From: Verrucomicrobiia bacterium
GTDB taxonomy: Bacteria; Verrucomicrobiota; Verrucomicrobiia; Limisphaerales; JADLHS01
Length of the DNA: 64,000 nucleotides
Reading direction: 5' to 3'
Assembly (NCBI GenBank): GCA_023953615.1
Contig: JAMLJH010000001.1
Span: forward strand, 1,095,360 to 1,159,359
The translations under genes were made by a program, and so were the position numbers. The notes beneath the pieces are model-generated. The model was not told the origin of the DNA. It saw only the letters and a list, made by a program, of their open reading frames with translations, and made no database searches. Positions 53,201-62,500 of this stretch are shown here, in pieces (within the stretch, counting starts at the first letter, position 1; the number at the start of each line of letters is the position of its first letter).

Positions 53201-53596
53201 TTAGTGAATCCCGGTCTTGGCGTTCGGGTTGCGTTGCACTCCGACCGTCTTACGCGGTCCCTTGCGGGTGCGGGCGTTGGTTTGCGTGCGTTGACCGCGG
53301 ACGGGCAGGCTGCGCAAATGACGGACGCCGCGATAGCACTTGATTGCCTGCAACCGGCGGAGGTTCAAACCAAGTTCGCGGCGCAAATCGCCCTCGATGA
53401 CATACTTGCCATCTTGAATCGCCCGGACGATCTGGGACAGTTGCGTCTCGGTCAAATCCTTGGCGCGAATGGCCGGGTCAATGTTCGCGCGTTCGAGAAT
53501 TTCCAGCGCGTTGACCGGACCGATGCCATAGACGTAGCGCAGCGCGATATCAATGCGCTTGTTCGGTGGAATCTCCACTCCAATAATGCGGGCCAT
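53201..53596 (-). CDS. rpsM: Ribosomal protein S13
   Basis: A 131-residue head protein contacting P-site tRNA. It opens [26 protein letters not shown] and has [28 protein letters not shown] at the C-terminus; all typical. It lies 6 bases after rpmJ. Confidence 0.97.
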   Translation of the reverse strand: MARIIGVEIPPNKRIDIALRYVYGIGPVNALEILERANIDPAIRAKDLTETQLSQIVRAIQDGKYVIEGDLRRELGLNLRRLQAIKCYRGVRHLRSLPVRGQRTQTNARTRKGPRKTVGVQRNPNAKTGIH

Positions 53597-53602
53597 ACTT
53601 GA

Positions 53603-53716
53603 TTATCCTTGACGTTGTTTATGACGCTTGTTTGTGCAAATGACGCGCAGGACGCCACGGCGACGCACCATTTTACAGCGCTCGCACAGCTTCTTTACCG
53701 AGGCTCGAACTTTCAT
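53603..53716 (-). CDS. rpmJ: Ribosomal protein L36
   Basis: A 37-residue protein, ATG at 53714-53716 and TAA at 53603-53605. It begins [11 protein letters not shown] and has the zinc-ribbon pattern CERCK ... [13 protein letters not shown]11, C14, C27 and H32 are the metal ligands, so it is the C-plus form. It is in its usual place between infA and rpsM. Confidence 0.96.
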   Translation of the reverse strand: MKVRASVKKLCERCKMVRRRGVLRVICTNKRHKQRQG

Positions 53717-53717
53717 G

Positions 53718-53936
53718 TTAAATCAGTTTTTCCTTCACCAATCGACCGGTTGACAAATCAAACGGCGTCAGTTGCATTGTTACCCTGTCTCCCGGCTGCA
53801 CGCCGGCAAATTCGTGTTTCATCCGCCGCGGCGCAAACGCCAGCAGCCGGTGTCCGTTGGCCAATTCCACCCGGAATGTTCCGTTGGGCTGAACGGCCAT
53901 CACGCGGCCTTCGACCCGGAAGGCGTCCGCACCCAT
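53718..53936 (-). CDS. infA: Translation initiation factor IF-1
   Basis: A 72-residue OB-fold factor ([26 protein letters not shown] ... [19 protein letters not shown]). Its first 37 bases overlap the 3' end of map, which suggests coupled translation. It carries AFAPRRMK in place of the common AHISGKMR, a modest divergence. Confidence 0.95.
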   Translation of the reverse strand: MGADAFRVEGRVMAVQPNGTFRVELANGHRLLAFAPRRMKHEFAGVQPGDRVTMQLTPFDLSTGRLVKEKLI

Positions 53937-54673
53937 GTTAAAATCTCCGGCGCTCCCGCCGTGATGAGCACCGTATGCTCAAAATGGGCAGAGAGTGAAC
54001 CATCTTGCGTCACAACTGTCCAGCCGTCTTTCAGGATTTTCACGTCGGGCCGGCCCATATTCACCATCGGCTCAATCGCAATCGTCATTCCGGCCTTCAA
54101 TTTCGCGTTGCTTCCGGCATCCACAAAATTAGGCACTTGCGGTTCTTCGTGAACCGACTTGCCCACTCCGTGACCGACGAATTCCCGCACCACGCTAAAC
54201 CCATTGCCTTCCACGTAATTCTGCACCGCGCGCGAAATATCCGTCACGCGATTGCCGGCGACCGCCCGCTCGATGCCTTTGTGCAACGCCTGTTGCGTCA
54301 CATCCATCAGCCGTTGCGCCGCCGCGCTGCAACCACCCACCGCCACCGTCGTGGCCGTATCCCCCACGTAACCTTCATGGCGCACGCCGCAATCTATGCT
54401 GACGATGTCGCCAAAGCGCAACACCCGCTCGCCGGCCAAGCCGTGAACCACTTCGTCATTCACCGACAGGCAGGTATGCCGCGGGTATTTCCGATACCCC
54501 AGAAACGCGCTGTGACAGCCGCGTTTCTTCATGGTGGCGCCGGCAAATTCATCCACTTGCAACGTGGTCACGCCCGGTCGAATAAACGCCGCAATCTCAT
54601 CCAATACTTCCGCCGCCAGCGTTCCCGCCGCGCGCATCAGCTCAAGCTCGGGACCACTTTTGATGAGACTCAT
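53900..54673 (-). CDS. map: Methionine aminopeptidase, type I
   Basis: A 257-residue dimetal hydrolase removing the initiator Met. Metal ligands are visible in SIDCGVRHEGYVGDTATT, GHGVGKSVHEEP and IEPMV. No N-terminal extension. It lies between secY and infA as in many spc/alpha junctions, and overlaps infA by 37 bases. Confidence 0.97.
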   Translation of the reverse strand: MSLIKSGPELELMRAAGTLAAEVLDEIAAFIRPGVTTLQVDEFAGATMKKRGCHSAFLGYRKYPRHTCLSVNDEVVHGLAGERVLRFGDIVSIDCGVRHEGYVGDTATTVAVGGCSAAAQRLMDVTQQALHKGIERAVAGNRVTDISRAVQNYVEGNGFSVVREFVGHGVGKSVHEEPQVPNFVDAGSNAKLKAGMTIAIEPMVNMGRPDVKILKDGWTVVTQDGSLSAHFEHTVLITAGAPEILTWVRTPSGSKAA

Positions 54674-54748
54674 GATTCCTGACTGCTTCCGCTTCGCTCC
54701 CCGCGCCGCGCCAACGACGTCAGCCGCGCGCCGGAACGAAGCGACCAG

Positions 54749-56128
54749 CTAAAACCGTCCGCGCATCTTCCCCTTCTTGAGGAAGCCGTCATAGTGCCGC
54801 ATCAGCAAATGCGCTTCGACCTGCCGCATGGTGTCCAGCATCACGCCCACTATGATCAACAAACTCGTCCCGCCAAAAAAGTGCGAAACCCCCGGCGGAA
54901 TCTTCATCCATTCACCCAACAAAATGGGGAAAATCGCAATGAAGGTCAGAAAAATCGCGCCCGCCAAAGTAATCCGGCTCATGGTGTTATGCAGGAAGTC
55001 GCTGGTCGGCTGACCCGGCCGCACCCCTGGAATGTAACCACCATTCTTCTTGAGATCGTCTGCCACCTGAATTTCGTTGAACTGGGTTGCGACCCAGAAA
55101 TACGAGAAGAACAAAATCATCGCTCCATATAACGTCAAATAACCGATTGAGCCGTAATTCAGCATGTAAGCCAGATCGTTGAAAAATTTGAGATTGAACC
55201 GCGCGCCAATCATGGAGAGCAGTTTTTGTGGAAACATCAAAATCGCCGCGGCAAAAATCACCGGCATGACGCCCGAGTAATTCACGCGCAGGGGCATGAA
55301 GGAAGATTGGCCGGCGTAAATTTTACGGCCCACGGCACGCTGGGCGTACTGCACGGGAATTTTTCTTTGCCCCAACGTCACCGCCACCGTCACCCCCACC
55401 ACCATGAACATCATTGCGATCATGGCCACCGCCTCGACCAATCCGTGCGTGCGCTCAATGCCCTCGCCCGGCCAGAACATTTCCTTCATCTGTCCCACCG
55501 CACCGGGTAACGCCGCAATAATACCGATGGTGATGAGCAGGGAGACTCCGTTGCCAATGCCGCGGTCAGTGATCTGCTCGCCCAACCACATCAACAACAT
55601 CGTGCCCGTAGTCAGCAGGATCACGGTTTGAATCCGGTACCACCAGATGTAGTCCTTATGCAATACCAGGTCGCCGTAACTCCAACCCTGGAAAATCGTT
55701 TGGGGGTTTTCCCAACTCAACGTCATCATCGCGCCTTGCACCAGACACAACCCAACGGTCAAATAACGTCCGTACTGAACAATCTTGACCCGCCCGCCGT
55801 CCTCGCGTGCCAGCTTGCTCAACGTGGGAATCACCGCCGTCAGCAATTGCAAAATAATGGTCGCGCTGATGTAAGGCATGATGCCGAGGGCGCCCACCGC
55901 GCCGTGACTCATGGCTTCACCGGTGAACAGGTTGTACATGCCGAGCATCCCGCCCGTACCCGCGTGGGAATCAAAATACTTCCCCAACGCCTCGACGTTC
56001 AGACCGGGCACATGCACGAAAGCGATGAGTCGCGCAATCCCCAGCAACATGACGGTAAACAAAATCCGGGATTTCAGTTCCGGAATCTTGAAACAGTTGG
56101 TGAAAGTCTGAATGAGGTTGCCGAGCAT
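54749..56128 (-). CDS. secY: Preprotein translocase subunit SecY
   Basis: A 459-residue ten-helix channel core of the Sec translocon. The plug and TM landmarks are seen: ALGIMPYISATIILQLL (TM2), RGIGNGVSLLI (TM5 region) and VTVAVTLGQRKIPVQYAQR. The C-terminus ends in basic RMRGRF-like residues. It follows rplO by 17 bases in the standard spc order. Confidence 0.98.
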   Translation of the reverse strand: MLGNLIQTFTNCFKIPELKSRILFTVMLLGIARLIAFVHVPGLNVEALGKYFDSHAGTGGMLGMYNLFTGEAMSHGAVGALGIMPYISATIILQLLTAVIPTLSKLAREDGGRVKIVQYGRYLTVGLCLVQGAMMTLSWENPQTIFQGWSYGDLVLHKDYIWWYRIQTVILLTTGTMLLMWLGEQITDRGIGNGVSLLITIGIIAALPGAVGQMKEMFWPGEGIERTHGLVEAVAMIAMMFMVVGVTVAVTLGQRKIPVQYAQRAVGRKIYAGQSSFMPLRVNYSGVMPVIFAAAILMFPQKLLSMIGARFNLKFFNDLAYMLNYGSIGYLTLYGAMILFFSYFWVATQFNEIQVADDLKKNGGYIPGVRPGQPTSDFLHNTMSRITLAGAIFLTFIAIFPILLGEWMKIPPGVSHFFGGTSLLIIVGVMLDTMRQVEAHLLMRHYDGFLKKGKMRGRF

Positions 56129-56145
56129 GTTTGAAAATCCTGCGA

Positions 56146-56619
56146 TTAAGTCTGAGGCAGCGCGGATTTCGCCGGCGCCAACAGTTCACATTTGCCGCCC
56201 TTACCTTCGATTTTCGTGCGGGCCGAAGCGCTGAACGCGTGCGCCACCACCGTCAACTTCTTGGTCAGCTCGCCGTTTCCCAGTACCTTGACGCCGTCGC
56301 CCCGGCCATTGACCAGACCGATTTTGCGCAACGCCGCTTCGTCCACCTTGACGCCGTCGTCAAAAACATTGAGGTCGCTCACGTTGACCGGCAAATACCG
56401 TGTTCCAAAGCGCGCGTTGTTAAACCCACGTTTCGGAATGCGGCGGATCAGCGGCATCTGACCGCCTTCAAAACCAATTCGTATGGAACTGCCCGAGCGC
56501 GCGGACTGACCTTTGCCACCGCGCCCCGCCGTTTTGCCCCAGCCGCTGGACTCACCTTGGCCAATCCGCTTGCGACGGTGTTTGGCGCCTGGACGCGGTT
56601 TTAGATTATGTAAACGCAT
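56146..56619 (-). CDS. rplO: Ribosomal protein L15
   Basis: A 157-residue protein beginning MRLHNLKPRPGAKHRRKRIGQGESSGWGKTAGRGGKGQSARSG-type sequence, the L15 Gly/Arg-rich extension. It follows rpsE by only 6 bases, so rpmD (L30), usually located between the two, is absent. Confidence 0.97.
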   Translation of the reverse strand: MRLHNLKPRPGAKHRRKRIGQGESSGWGKTAGRGGKGQSARSGSSIRIGFEGGQMPLIRRIPKRGFNNARFGTRYLPVNVSDLNVFDDGVKVDEAALRKIGLVNGRGDGVKVLGNGELTKKLTVVAHAFSASARTKIEGKGGKCELLAPAKSALPQT

Positions 56620-56625
56620 AAGAAA

Positions 56626-57297
56626 TTAATTGGCCGCGGGAGTTGCGGGTGCCGCTTTGATCTCCAAACCACGGCGCTTGTAAATGTCCTGCCGCAAGCG
56701 CAATTGCTGCAGACCGTGCAACGTCGCCTTGACCACGTTGGCGGCGTTTTTTGAACCGAGCGACTTGCTCAACACGTCGCGCACTCCGGCCGATTCCAAG
56801 ACCGCGCGCACGGTCTTGCCCGCGATAATTCCCGTTCCCGGTGAAGCGGGACGCAACAACACGCGCGCGCCATCGAACTCGGAATAAACTTCATGCGGAA
56901 TGGTGGTGTCCTTCAACGACACCGACGTCATCTGCCGTCGGGCATCCTCGCCACCGCGGCGAATCGCGTCCGCCACCTCGGTCGCCTTGCCCAATCCCAA
57001 CCCCACGCGTCCTTTCTTATCCCCCACCACCACCAGCGCGCTGAATTTGAAGCGACGTCCGCCTTTCACCACTTTGGACGAACGATTGATAAACACGACC
57101 TTCTCGGTCAGCTCCTCACCGGACTGACCATCAAAACGCGCTTCAGGCGCTTCCGTCCGTCGGCCGCGACCGCCACGACCACCGCGAGCGCCATGGCCAC
57201 CATGACCACCACGACCGCGTGGAGCGGGCGTCTCAGTCACTGGCGCGCTTCCCGCCTCTTCCTTATTAATGATTTCCGTCTCGGAGTCGTTCGCCAT
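56626..57297 (-). CDS. rpsE: Ribosomal protein S5 with Arg/Gly-rich N-terminal extension
   Basis: A 223-residue protein. The core starts at about residue 60 (LTEKVVFINRSSKVVKGGRRF) and includes GLGKATEVADAIRRGGEDA. The N-terminal 55 residues contain repeated GRGG/GGHGG units, an RGG-like RNA-binding tail not found in ordinary 165-residue S5. Confidence 0.97.
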   Translation of the reverse strand: MANDSETEIINKEEAGSAPVTETPAPRGRGGHGGHGARGGRGGRGRRTEAPEARFDGQSGEELTEKVVFINRSSKVVKGGRRFKFSALVVVGDKKGRVGLGLGKATEVADAIRRGGEDARRQMTSVSLKDTTIPHEVYSEFDGARVLLRPASPGTGIIAGKTVRAVLESAGVRDVLSKSLGSKNAANVVKATLHGLQQLRLRQDIYKRRGLEIKAAPATPAAN

Positions 57298-57303
57298 AAA
57301 AAA

Positions 57304-57666
57304 TTAGAATTGTAGCCCCGTTTCCCGCGCGGCATCCGCCAACGCCTTCACCTTGCCGTGATACTTGGAGCTACCACGATCAAACACCACCGCCTTGATG
57401 CCCTTGTCCAAGGCCGCCCGCGCGGCGGCGCTGCCAATGGTTTTGGCACTGGCCACGTTGGCCGCCAACTTTTGTTCCCGCAACGCCTTGCTGCGGGTGG
57501 AGGTCGCCGCCAGCGTTTTTCCCACGACATCGTCAATAAACTGCACGTAAATATGCGTGCCGGTAAAAACCACGCTCATGCGCGGTCGCTCCGCCGTGCC
57601 TGTCACTTTTTTCCGCACCCGCCAATGGCGTAGCTGCTGCAATTTTTGTTTCTTCTGCGTTTGCAT
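57304..57666 (-). CDS. rplR: Ribosomal protein L18
   Basis: A 120-residue 5S rRNA-binding protein: RHWRVRKKVTGTAERPRMSVV, then IYVQFIDD and FDRGSSKYHGKVKALADAARETGL. It is of normal length, in the standard place between rplF and rpsE. Confidence 0.97.
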   Translation of the reverse strand: MQTQKKQKLQQLRHWRVRKKVTGTAERPRMSVVFTGTHIYVQFIDDVVGKTLAATSTRSKALREQKLAANVASAKTIGSAAARAALDKGIKAVVFDRGSSKYHGKVKALADAARETGLQF

Positions 57667-57706
57667 GTTATTTGCGTCACGGTTAGGCCGTAACGATTAA
57701 AGCTTA

Positions 57707-58243
57707 TTACTGAACCGTCTTGCCTTCCTTGCGTTCGACGTGCTCGCCGGCATACCGCACTCCTTTGCCCTTGTACGGCTCGGGCGGATAATACGCGCGA
57801 ATTTCAGAGGCCACCTTGCCCACCAACGCCTTGTCCGGTCCTTCGATGGTCAACTTGGTGTTTTCCTCCACCGTCACCTTGATCTGATCCGGAATGTCAT
57901 AATTGATCGGATGTGAAAACCCGAGGTTCAGGTTAACCACCTTGCCGGCCACCGCCGCTTTGAACCCGACGCCTTGGATTTCGAGTTTTTTGACGAAACC
58001 TTCGGACACGCCTTTCACCATGTTGTTTACCAGGGCGCGGCTCAATCCGTGCAACGCCTTGGCCTGCGAGTCGTCACCGTCGCGGCTGACCACCACCTTG
58101 CCGTCCTCCACTTTGAGGCTCGTGCGCCGTGGCAACTCCCAGTCGAGCTTGCCTTTCGGACCTTCCACATGGACCTTCTGTCCTTTGACCTCAAGCTTCA
58201 CCTTGGCCGGAAGAACAATCGGTAATTTTCCAATTCGCGACAT
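57707..58243 (-). CDS. rplF: Ribosomal protein L6
   Basis: A 178-residue two-domain protein: MSRIGKLPIVLPAKVKLEV at the start and PEPYKGKGVRYAGEHVERKEGKT at the end, both typical. It is spaced 10 bases after rpsH. Confidence 0.98.
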   Translation of the reverse strand: MSRIGKLPIVLPAKVKLEVKGQKVHVEGPKGKLDWELPRRTSLKVEDGKVVVSRDGDDSQAKALHGLSRALVNNMVKGVSEGFVKKLEIQGVGFKAAVAGKVVNLNLGFSHPINYDIPDQIKVTVEENTKLTIEGPDKALVGKVASEIRAYYPPEPYKGKGVRYAGEHVERKEGKTVQ

Positions 58244-58253
58244 AAATCAATCC

Positions 58254-58640
58254 TCACCAAACGTAACAAAGCAATTCTCCGCCGATGTTTTTCTTGCGGG
58301 CTTCCTGGCCCGTCATCACGCCTTCCGAAGTGGAGACCACGGCCACGCCCAATCCGCCACGCACGCGGGGAATGGCATCCGCGCCCACGTAATTGCGCAG
58401 TCCGGGCCGGCTGATGCGGCGCAACCCTTCGATGACTGATTTCTTGCCTTCGTATTTCAACCGCAACTTGAGCGTCTTCTTGTCGGTGTTTTCCACCGTC
58501 ACCTCGGCGATGTAGCCCTCGGCTTTAAGAAGCTTGGCCAGGCTTTCCTTCAACCGGGAATGCGGCATTTGCACAGTCGGCAACAGCGCCCGCGACGCAT
58601 TGCGAATCCGGGTCAACATGTCGGCAATCGGATCAATCAT
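58254..58640 (-). CDS. rpsH: Ribosomal protein S8
   Basis: A 128-residue protein: DPIADMLTRIRNASRAL and the C-terminal GVMTGQEARKKNIGGELLCYVW. The ATG at 58640 is chosen over an upstream TTG at 58646. In E. coli S8 represses this operon; no target hairpin was identified here. Confidence 0.97.
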   Translation of the reverse strand: MIDPIADMLTRIRNASRALLPTVQMPHSRLKESLAKLLKAEGYIAEVTVENTDKKTLKLRLKYEGKKSVIEGLRRISRPGLRNYVGADAIPRVRGGLGVAVVSTSEGVMTGQEARKKNIGGELLCYVW

Positions 58641-58680
58641 ACTCAAAATCGCTCTTAAACTTTCGCTTCAATTTACGGAC

Positions 58681-58950
58681 TTACCAACTGGCCTTCACCA
58701 CTCCGGGAATCAAACCGTTGGCGGCGGCTTCGCGGAACGTCAACCGGGAGCAACCAAATTTGCGAATGTAGCCATGCCGCCGGCCGGTCATGGAGCAGCG
58801 GTTCACCAATCGCGTCGGGCTGGCGTCGCGCGGCAGTTTTGCCAGTCCCGCGTAATCGCGCTTGGCCTTCAGTTCCGCGCGCTTGGCGGCGTATTTTTGA
58901 ACCGTTGCTGCTTTGCGCTTGTTGCGCTCCAACCATGCTGTCTTCGCCAT
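58681..58950 (-). CDS. rpsN: Ribosomal protein S14
   Basis: An 89-residue long-type S14: [14 protein letters not shown] and [25 protein letters not shown]. The zinc CxxC pairs of short S14 are not complete, so it is the zinc-independent form. Confidence 0.96.
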   Translation of the reverse strand: MAKTAWLERNKRKAATVQKYAAKRAELKAKRDYAGLAKLPRDASPTRLVNRCSMTGRRHGYIRKFGCSRLTFREAAANGLIPGVVKASW

Positions 58951-58969
58951 AAAGTTATTCGTTCCGTGC

Positions 58970-59512
58970 TTATTTTTCCGAGAAGGGGAAACCCATCTGC
59001 TTCAACAAATCCAACGCTTGCGCGTTACTGGTCGCGCTCGTCACGAGCGTAATGTCCATGCCCTGCTGACGCTTCACCTTTTCCAATTCGATCTCCGGAA
59101 AAATGGACTGGTCCGCGATGCCAAACGTGTAATTGCCGCGCCCGTCAAATTTGCGCGGCGATAAGCCGCGAAAGTCGCGAATGCGCGGCAACGTCACGGC
59201 CACCAGACGATCAAAAAATTCATACATCGCGTCCCGGCGCAAGGTGACGCGGCAGCCAATCGGCTGATCTTTACGCAATTTGAAATTGGCAATCGCCTTG
59301 CGCGACCGGCTGATGGCTGGCTTCCGACCGGTGATGGCGGTCAGGTCTTTGGCCGCATCTTCCAACGCGCCTTTTTCCAGCGACGCACTGACGCCCATGT
59401 TCACCACGATTTTTTCCAGCTTGGGTACCTGGTGGACGTTGGCGTAGTTGTGCTTCGCCTTCAGGGCGGGCACCACCTCGTTGATGTATTTGGTATAAAG
59501 TCGGGATTTCAT
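58970..59512 (-). CDS. rplE: Ribosomal protein L5
   Basis: A 180-residue 5S rRNA-binding protein: [14 protein letters not shown], then [21 protein letters not shown] and [21 protein letters not shown]. It is complete and of standard length. Confidence 0.98.
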   Translation of the reverse strand: MKSRLYTKYINEVVPALKAKHNYANVHQVPKLEKIVVNMGVSASLEKGALEDAAKDLTAITGRKPAISRSRKAIANFKLRKDQPIGCRVTLRRDAMYEFFDRLVAVTLPRIRDFRGLSPRKFDGRGNYTFGIADQSIFPEIELEKVKRQQGMDITLVTSATSNAQALDLLKQMGFPFSEK

Positions 59513-59555
59513 TTTCTCGCGGTCACGGTTTCAGCCGTAACCTTTCATTTCTTCT

Positions 59556-59831
59556 TCAAGCCTTCGCTTTCGCGCCGCCGCGTTTGGTCACGCGCGCGTC
59601 AAAATGGGTTGCCAACATCACGTTGGAAACATGCACAGAACCTTCCCGCTCAATGATGGCGCCCTGCGGGTTCTGCTGGTTTTTACGGGTATGGCGCTTG
59701 ATCATGGCCACGCCTTCCACAATGACGCGGCCCTTCTTGCCGAGCACATGAATGATCCGACCGCGTTTGCCTTTGCTCGCGCCGGAGAGCACCACCACCT
59801 CGTCGTTTTTCTTCACATGAAATCGCTTCAT
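59556..59831 (-). CDS. rplX: Ribosomal protein L24
   Basis: A 91-residue assembly initiator: KKNDEVVVLSGASKGKRGRI (KOW motif) and KRHTRKNQQNPQGAIIEREG. It starts 4 bases after the rplN stop, so the two are closely coupled. Confidence 0.97.
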   Translation of the reverse strand: MKRFHVKKNDEVVVLSGASKGKRGRIIHVLGKKGRVIVEGVAMIKRHTRKNQQNPQGAIIEREGSVHVSNVMLATHFDARVTKRGGAKAKA

Positions 59832-59835
59832 AACC

Positions 59836-60201
59836 TCAAATAACCTCCGGTGCCAGCGAAATGATCTTCATGAATTTCTTGTCGCGTAACTCGCGGGCCA
59901 CCGGCCCAAAAATGCGCGTGCCCTTCGGGTTGTGTTCCGCGTCAATAATGACGCAGGCGTTGCGGTCAAAGCGCAAATACGATCCGTCGCTCCGCCGGAT
60001 GACATGCCGGGTCCGCACGATAACGGCATTATGCACCTCGCCTTTTTTCACCTGCCCATCCGGTGTGGCGTCCTTGATATGCACCTTCACCACGTCGCCG
60101 ATGCCAGCGTAGGTTTGATTGCGTCCCAACACGCCGATGTTCCAGGCGACTTTCGCCCCGGTGTTATCGGCCACGTCAAGATGAGAACGGATTTGTAACA
60201 T
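59836..60201 (-). CDS. rplN: Ribosomal protein L14
   Basis: A 121-residue protein: [20 protein letters not shown] and [25 protein letters not shown]. The ATG at 60201 matches the universal L14 start; the longer open frame upstream reads into the rpsQ stop region. Confidence 0.97.
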   Translation of the reverse strand: MLQIRSHLDVADNTGAKVAWNIGVLGRNQTYAGIGDVVKVHIKDATPDGQVKKGEVHNAVIVRTRHVIRRSDGSYLRFDRNACVIIDAEHNPKGTRIFGPVARELRDKKFMKIISLAPEVI

Positions 60202-60211
60202 AAAATTTATC

Positions 60212-60511
60212 TCAAGCGGTGACGCGCTCCACCCCGCCACTCTTTTCCACCACTTCCACCAGCCGCCAGCGCTTCAGTTTGGACACGGGCCGGGTCTCTT
60301 CAATCCGCACCTTGTCGCCCACCTTGGCCGTCGCCTGTTCGTCATGCGCGTAGAATTTTTTGTACGCCTTGACCACTTTCTTGAACTGCGGATGCGGAAA
60401 GCGGCGCTCCACGCGGACCACGATGGTCTTGGCCATCTTGTTCGAAATCACGTCGCCGACGCGCTCTTTGCGATGACCGCGCTTTTCTGTCGTTTGATTT
60501 GTGTCAGCCAT
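60212..60511 (-). CDS. rpsQ: Ribosomal protein S17
   Basis: A 99-residue OB-fold protein: [21 protein letters not shown] and [27 protein letters not shown] short basic N-terminal extension (about 12 residues) and a slightly longer tail are present. Confidence 0.97.
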   Translation of the reverse strand: MADTNQTTEKRGHRKERVGDVISNKMAKTIVVRVERRFPHPQFKKVVKAYKKFYAHDEQATAKVGDKVRIEETRPVSKLKRWRLVEVVEKSGGVERVTA

Positions 60512-60525
60512 ACCAGATTACCCCA

Positions 60526-60726
60526 TTAACCTTGCTTCGCATTGCGCACCTGTGAGGCCCGGGTTTCGAGCCGCGCAATATCCCGCCGCAACGTCCGCAA
60601 CCGCGCCGTCTTTTCCAACTGCGCGCTCGCCTGCTGCAACCGCAGGTTGAACATTTCCATGCGCAGATCCCGGCTCTTGGCCAGCGTTTCTGTCAGCGTC
60701 ATGTCTTTGATTTCCGAAAATTTCAT
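60526..60726 (-). CDS. rpmC: Ribosomal protein L29
   Basis: A 66-residue helical protein: MKFSEIKDMTLTETLAKSRDLRMEMFNLRLQQAS and TLRRDIARLETRASQVRN. It is standard, located between rplP and rpsQ. Confidence 0.95.
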   Translation of the reverse strand: MKFSEIKDMTLTETLAKSRDLRMEMFNLRLQQASAQLEKTARLRTLRRDIARLETRASQVRNAKQG

Positions 60727-60750
60727 AAATGCTCCTCGCCCGCGGCACGC

Positions 60751-61173
60751 TTATGCCGCGCGTTGATGTCGGGAAACGAACTTGGTCTTGATCGGCAACT
60801 TGGCTGCCGCCAGCCGCATGCAATCGCGGGCCACCGTTTCGGACACTCCGTCCACCTCGAATAAAATGTTCGCCGGACGCACCACCGCCACCCAGCCTTC
60901 CACCGGCGCTTTACCCTTACCCATCCGGGTTTCGAGCGGCTTTTTGGTGAAGGACTTTTGCGGAAACACCCGGATCCACAACTTGCCGTGGCGCTTCATC
61001 TCCCGGGAGATGGCCACGCGCGCGGCTTCCAGTTGTTTGCTATCCATCCAACAACGCTCCAGCGCCATCAGGCCGTACTCGCCAAAGGCCACCGTGCTAC
61101 CGCGATACGCCAGACCCGCGCGATTGCCGCGGTGCATTTTGCGATACTTAACTCTTGCTGGCTGTAAAGGCAT
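60751..61173 (-). CDS. rplP: Ribosomal protein L16
   Basis: A 140-residue A-site protein: [42 protein letters not shown] and [17 protein letters not shown]. The conserved Arg region near [11 protein letters not shown] is intact. Confidence 0.98.
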   Translation of the reverse strand: MPLQPARVKYRKMHRGNRAGLAYRGSTVAFGEYGLMALERCWMDSKQLEAARVAISREMKRHGKLWIRVFPQKSFTKKPLETRMGKGKAPVEGWVAVVRPANILFEVDGVSETVARDCMRLAAAKLPIKTKFVSRHQRAA

Positions 61174-61202
61174 ATTTGTTTCCTCGTCTCAAATTCAAAT
61201 CA

Positions 61203-61874
61203 TCAACTCGCCACCGCCGCGGTCGCTTCCGGCTTGGCGGCTTTTTGCGGCTGGTTCTCTCCCTTGCAGATCCAGCACTTGACCCCCAGTTTGCCGTACA
61301 CCGTGTTCGCTTCGGCAAAACCGTAATCAATGTTCGCCCGCAAAGTGTGCAGCGGCACGCGACCCCAGTGGTATTTTTCCACCCGGGCAATTTCCGCTCC
61401 GCCCAAACGGCCCGCGCAACGAATCTTGATGCCTTCAGCGCCAAAATCCTTCGCCGTTTGCAGCACCTTCTTCATCGCGCGCCGAAATGAAACGCGTCGT
61501 TCCAATTGCAGCGCGACATTCTCCGCCACCAATTGCGCGTCAATCTCAGGCGATTTGACCTCCTGGATGTCCACATAGACTTCCTTGCCGGTCATCACGC
61601 CCAAGTCCTCTTTGATCTTGTCAATCTCCGAACCTTTGCGCCCAATGACCACTCCCGGACGCGCGGTCAAAATGGTGATCCGGCAACGGCTCGCGGCGCG
61701 TTCGATTAAAATCTTCGGCACGGAAGCGCCCTCGAGTTTCTTCTTCAGAATCCCGCGAATCTTGCGGTCTTCCGCCAGCAGACTGCCAAAATCCTTCTTG
61801 GCGGAATACCACTTGGAACGCCAGTCTTTATTGACCGCGACCCGCAGGCCGATTGGATTGGTTTTTTGCCCCAT
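61203..61874 (-). CDS. rpsC: Ribosomal protein S3
   Basis: A 223-residue mRNA-entry protein: [18 protein letters not shown], the KH motif [14 protein letters not shown] and a [10 protein letters not shown] block. An Ala/Glu/Lys tail ends it. It lies 3 bases after rplV. Confidence 0.98.
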   Translation of the reverse strand: MGQKTNPIGLRVAVNKDWRSKWYSAKKDFGSLLAEDRKIRGILKKKLEGASVPKILIERAASRCRITILTARPGVVIGRKGSEIDKIKEDLGVMTGKEVYVDIQEVKSPEIDAQLVAENVALQLERRVSFRRAMKKVLQTAKDFGAEGIKIRCAGRLGGAEIARVEKYHWGRVPLHTLRANIDYGFAEANTVYGKLGVKCWICKGENQPQKAAKPEATAAVAS

Positions 61875-61877
61875 ATA

Positions 61878-62210
61878 TTACTCGTCTGACAAAGTGATTT
61901 TAATGTGACTACGCCGCTTGATGATGGGGCCGGCAGAACCCCGCGCCTTCGGCACTACCCGCTTCAGCGAAGTCGCCGTTCCCGCCACCGCTTCCTTCAC
62001 CACCAACGACTCCGGCTTGGCCTTGTTGTTGTTCTCGGCATTGGCAATCGCGGACTTGAGTGTCTTGGCGACGAAACGTGCCGACTTGCGCGGCACCACC
62101 GCCAACACCGCCTGCGCTTGCAATGCGGGCAAGCCCTGAATCTGCCGCACCACCTCGCGCACTTTCTGCGCGGACATCGGCACGTTTTTAAGAATCGCGT
62201 GGACTTGCAT
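61878..62210 (-). CDS. rplV: Ribosomal protein L22
   Basis: A 110-residue exit-tunnel protein: MSAQKVREVVRQIQGLPALQAQAVL and PKARGSAGPIIKRRSHIKITLSD. It is tightly packed with neighbours (3 bases on each side). Confidence 0.97.
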   Translation of the reverse strand: MQVHAILKNVPMSAQKVREVVRQIQGLPALQAQAVLAVVPRKSARFVAKTLKSAIANAENNNKAKPESLVVKEAVAGTATSLKRVVPKARGSAGPIIKRRSHIKITLSDE

Positions 62211-62213
62211 AAA

Positions 62214-62495
62214 CTACTTGGCCTCCGCTTTCGCCGTATGAGCCCCGTGCCGCTTGAACGTGCGCGTCAGGGAAAATTCCCCCAACCGGTGACCCACCAT
62301 GTTTTCGGTGACAAACACCGGATTAAAGACCTTGCCGTTATGCACCGCAAACGTGACCCCCACGAACTCGGGCGTGATCATTGAGCGCCGCGACCAGGTC
62401 TTGATCGGCGCCTTGGATTTCGCCGCCTTCGCTTTCTGGATCTTCTCCAGCAAGCGCTGCTCGACAAACGGACCTTTTTTAATCGAACGTCCCAT
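62214..62495 (-). CDS. rpsS: Ribosomal protein S19
   Basis: A 93-residue protein: [44 protein letters not shown] and [19 protein letters not shown]. All typical; 5 bases after rplB. Confidence 0.98.
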   Translation of the reverse strand: MGRSIKKGPFVEQRLLEKIQKAKAAKSKAPIKTWSRRSMITPEFVGVTFAVHNGKVFNPVFVTENMVGHRLGEFSLTRTFKRHGAHTAKAEAK

Positions 62496-62500
62496 AAAAA

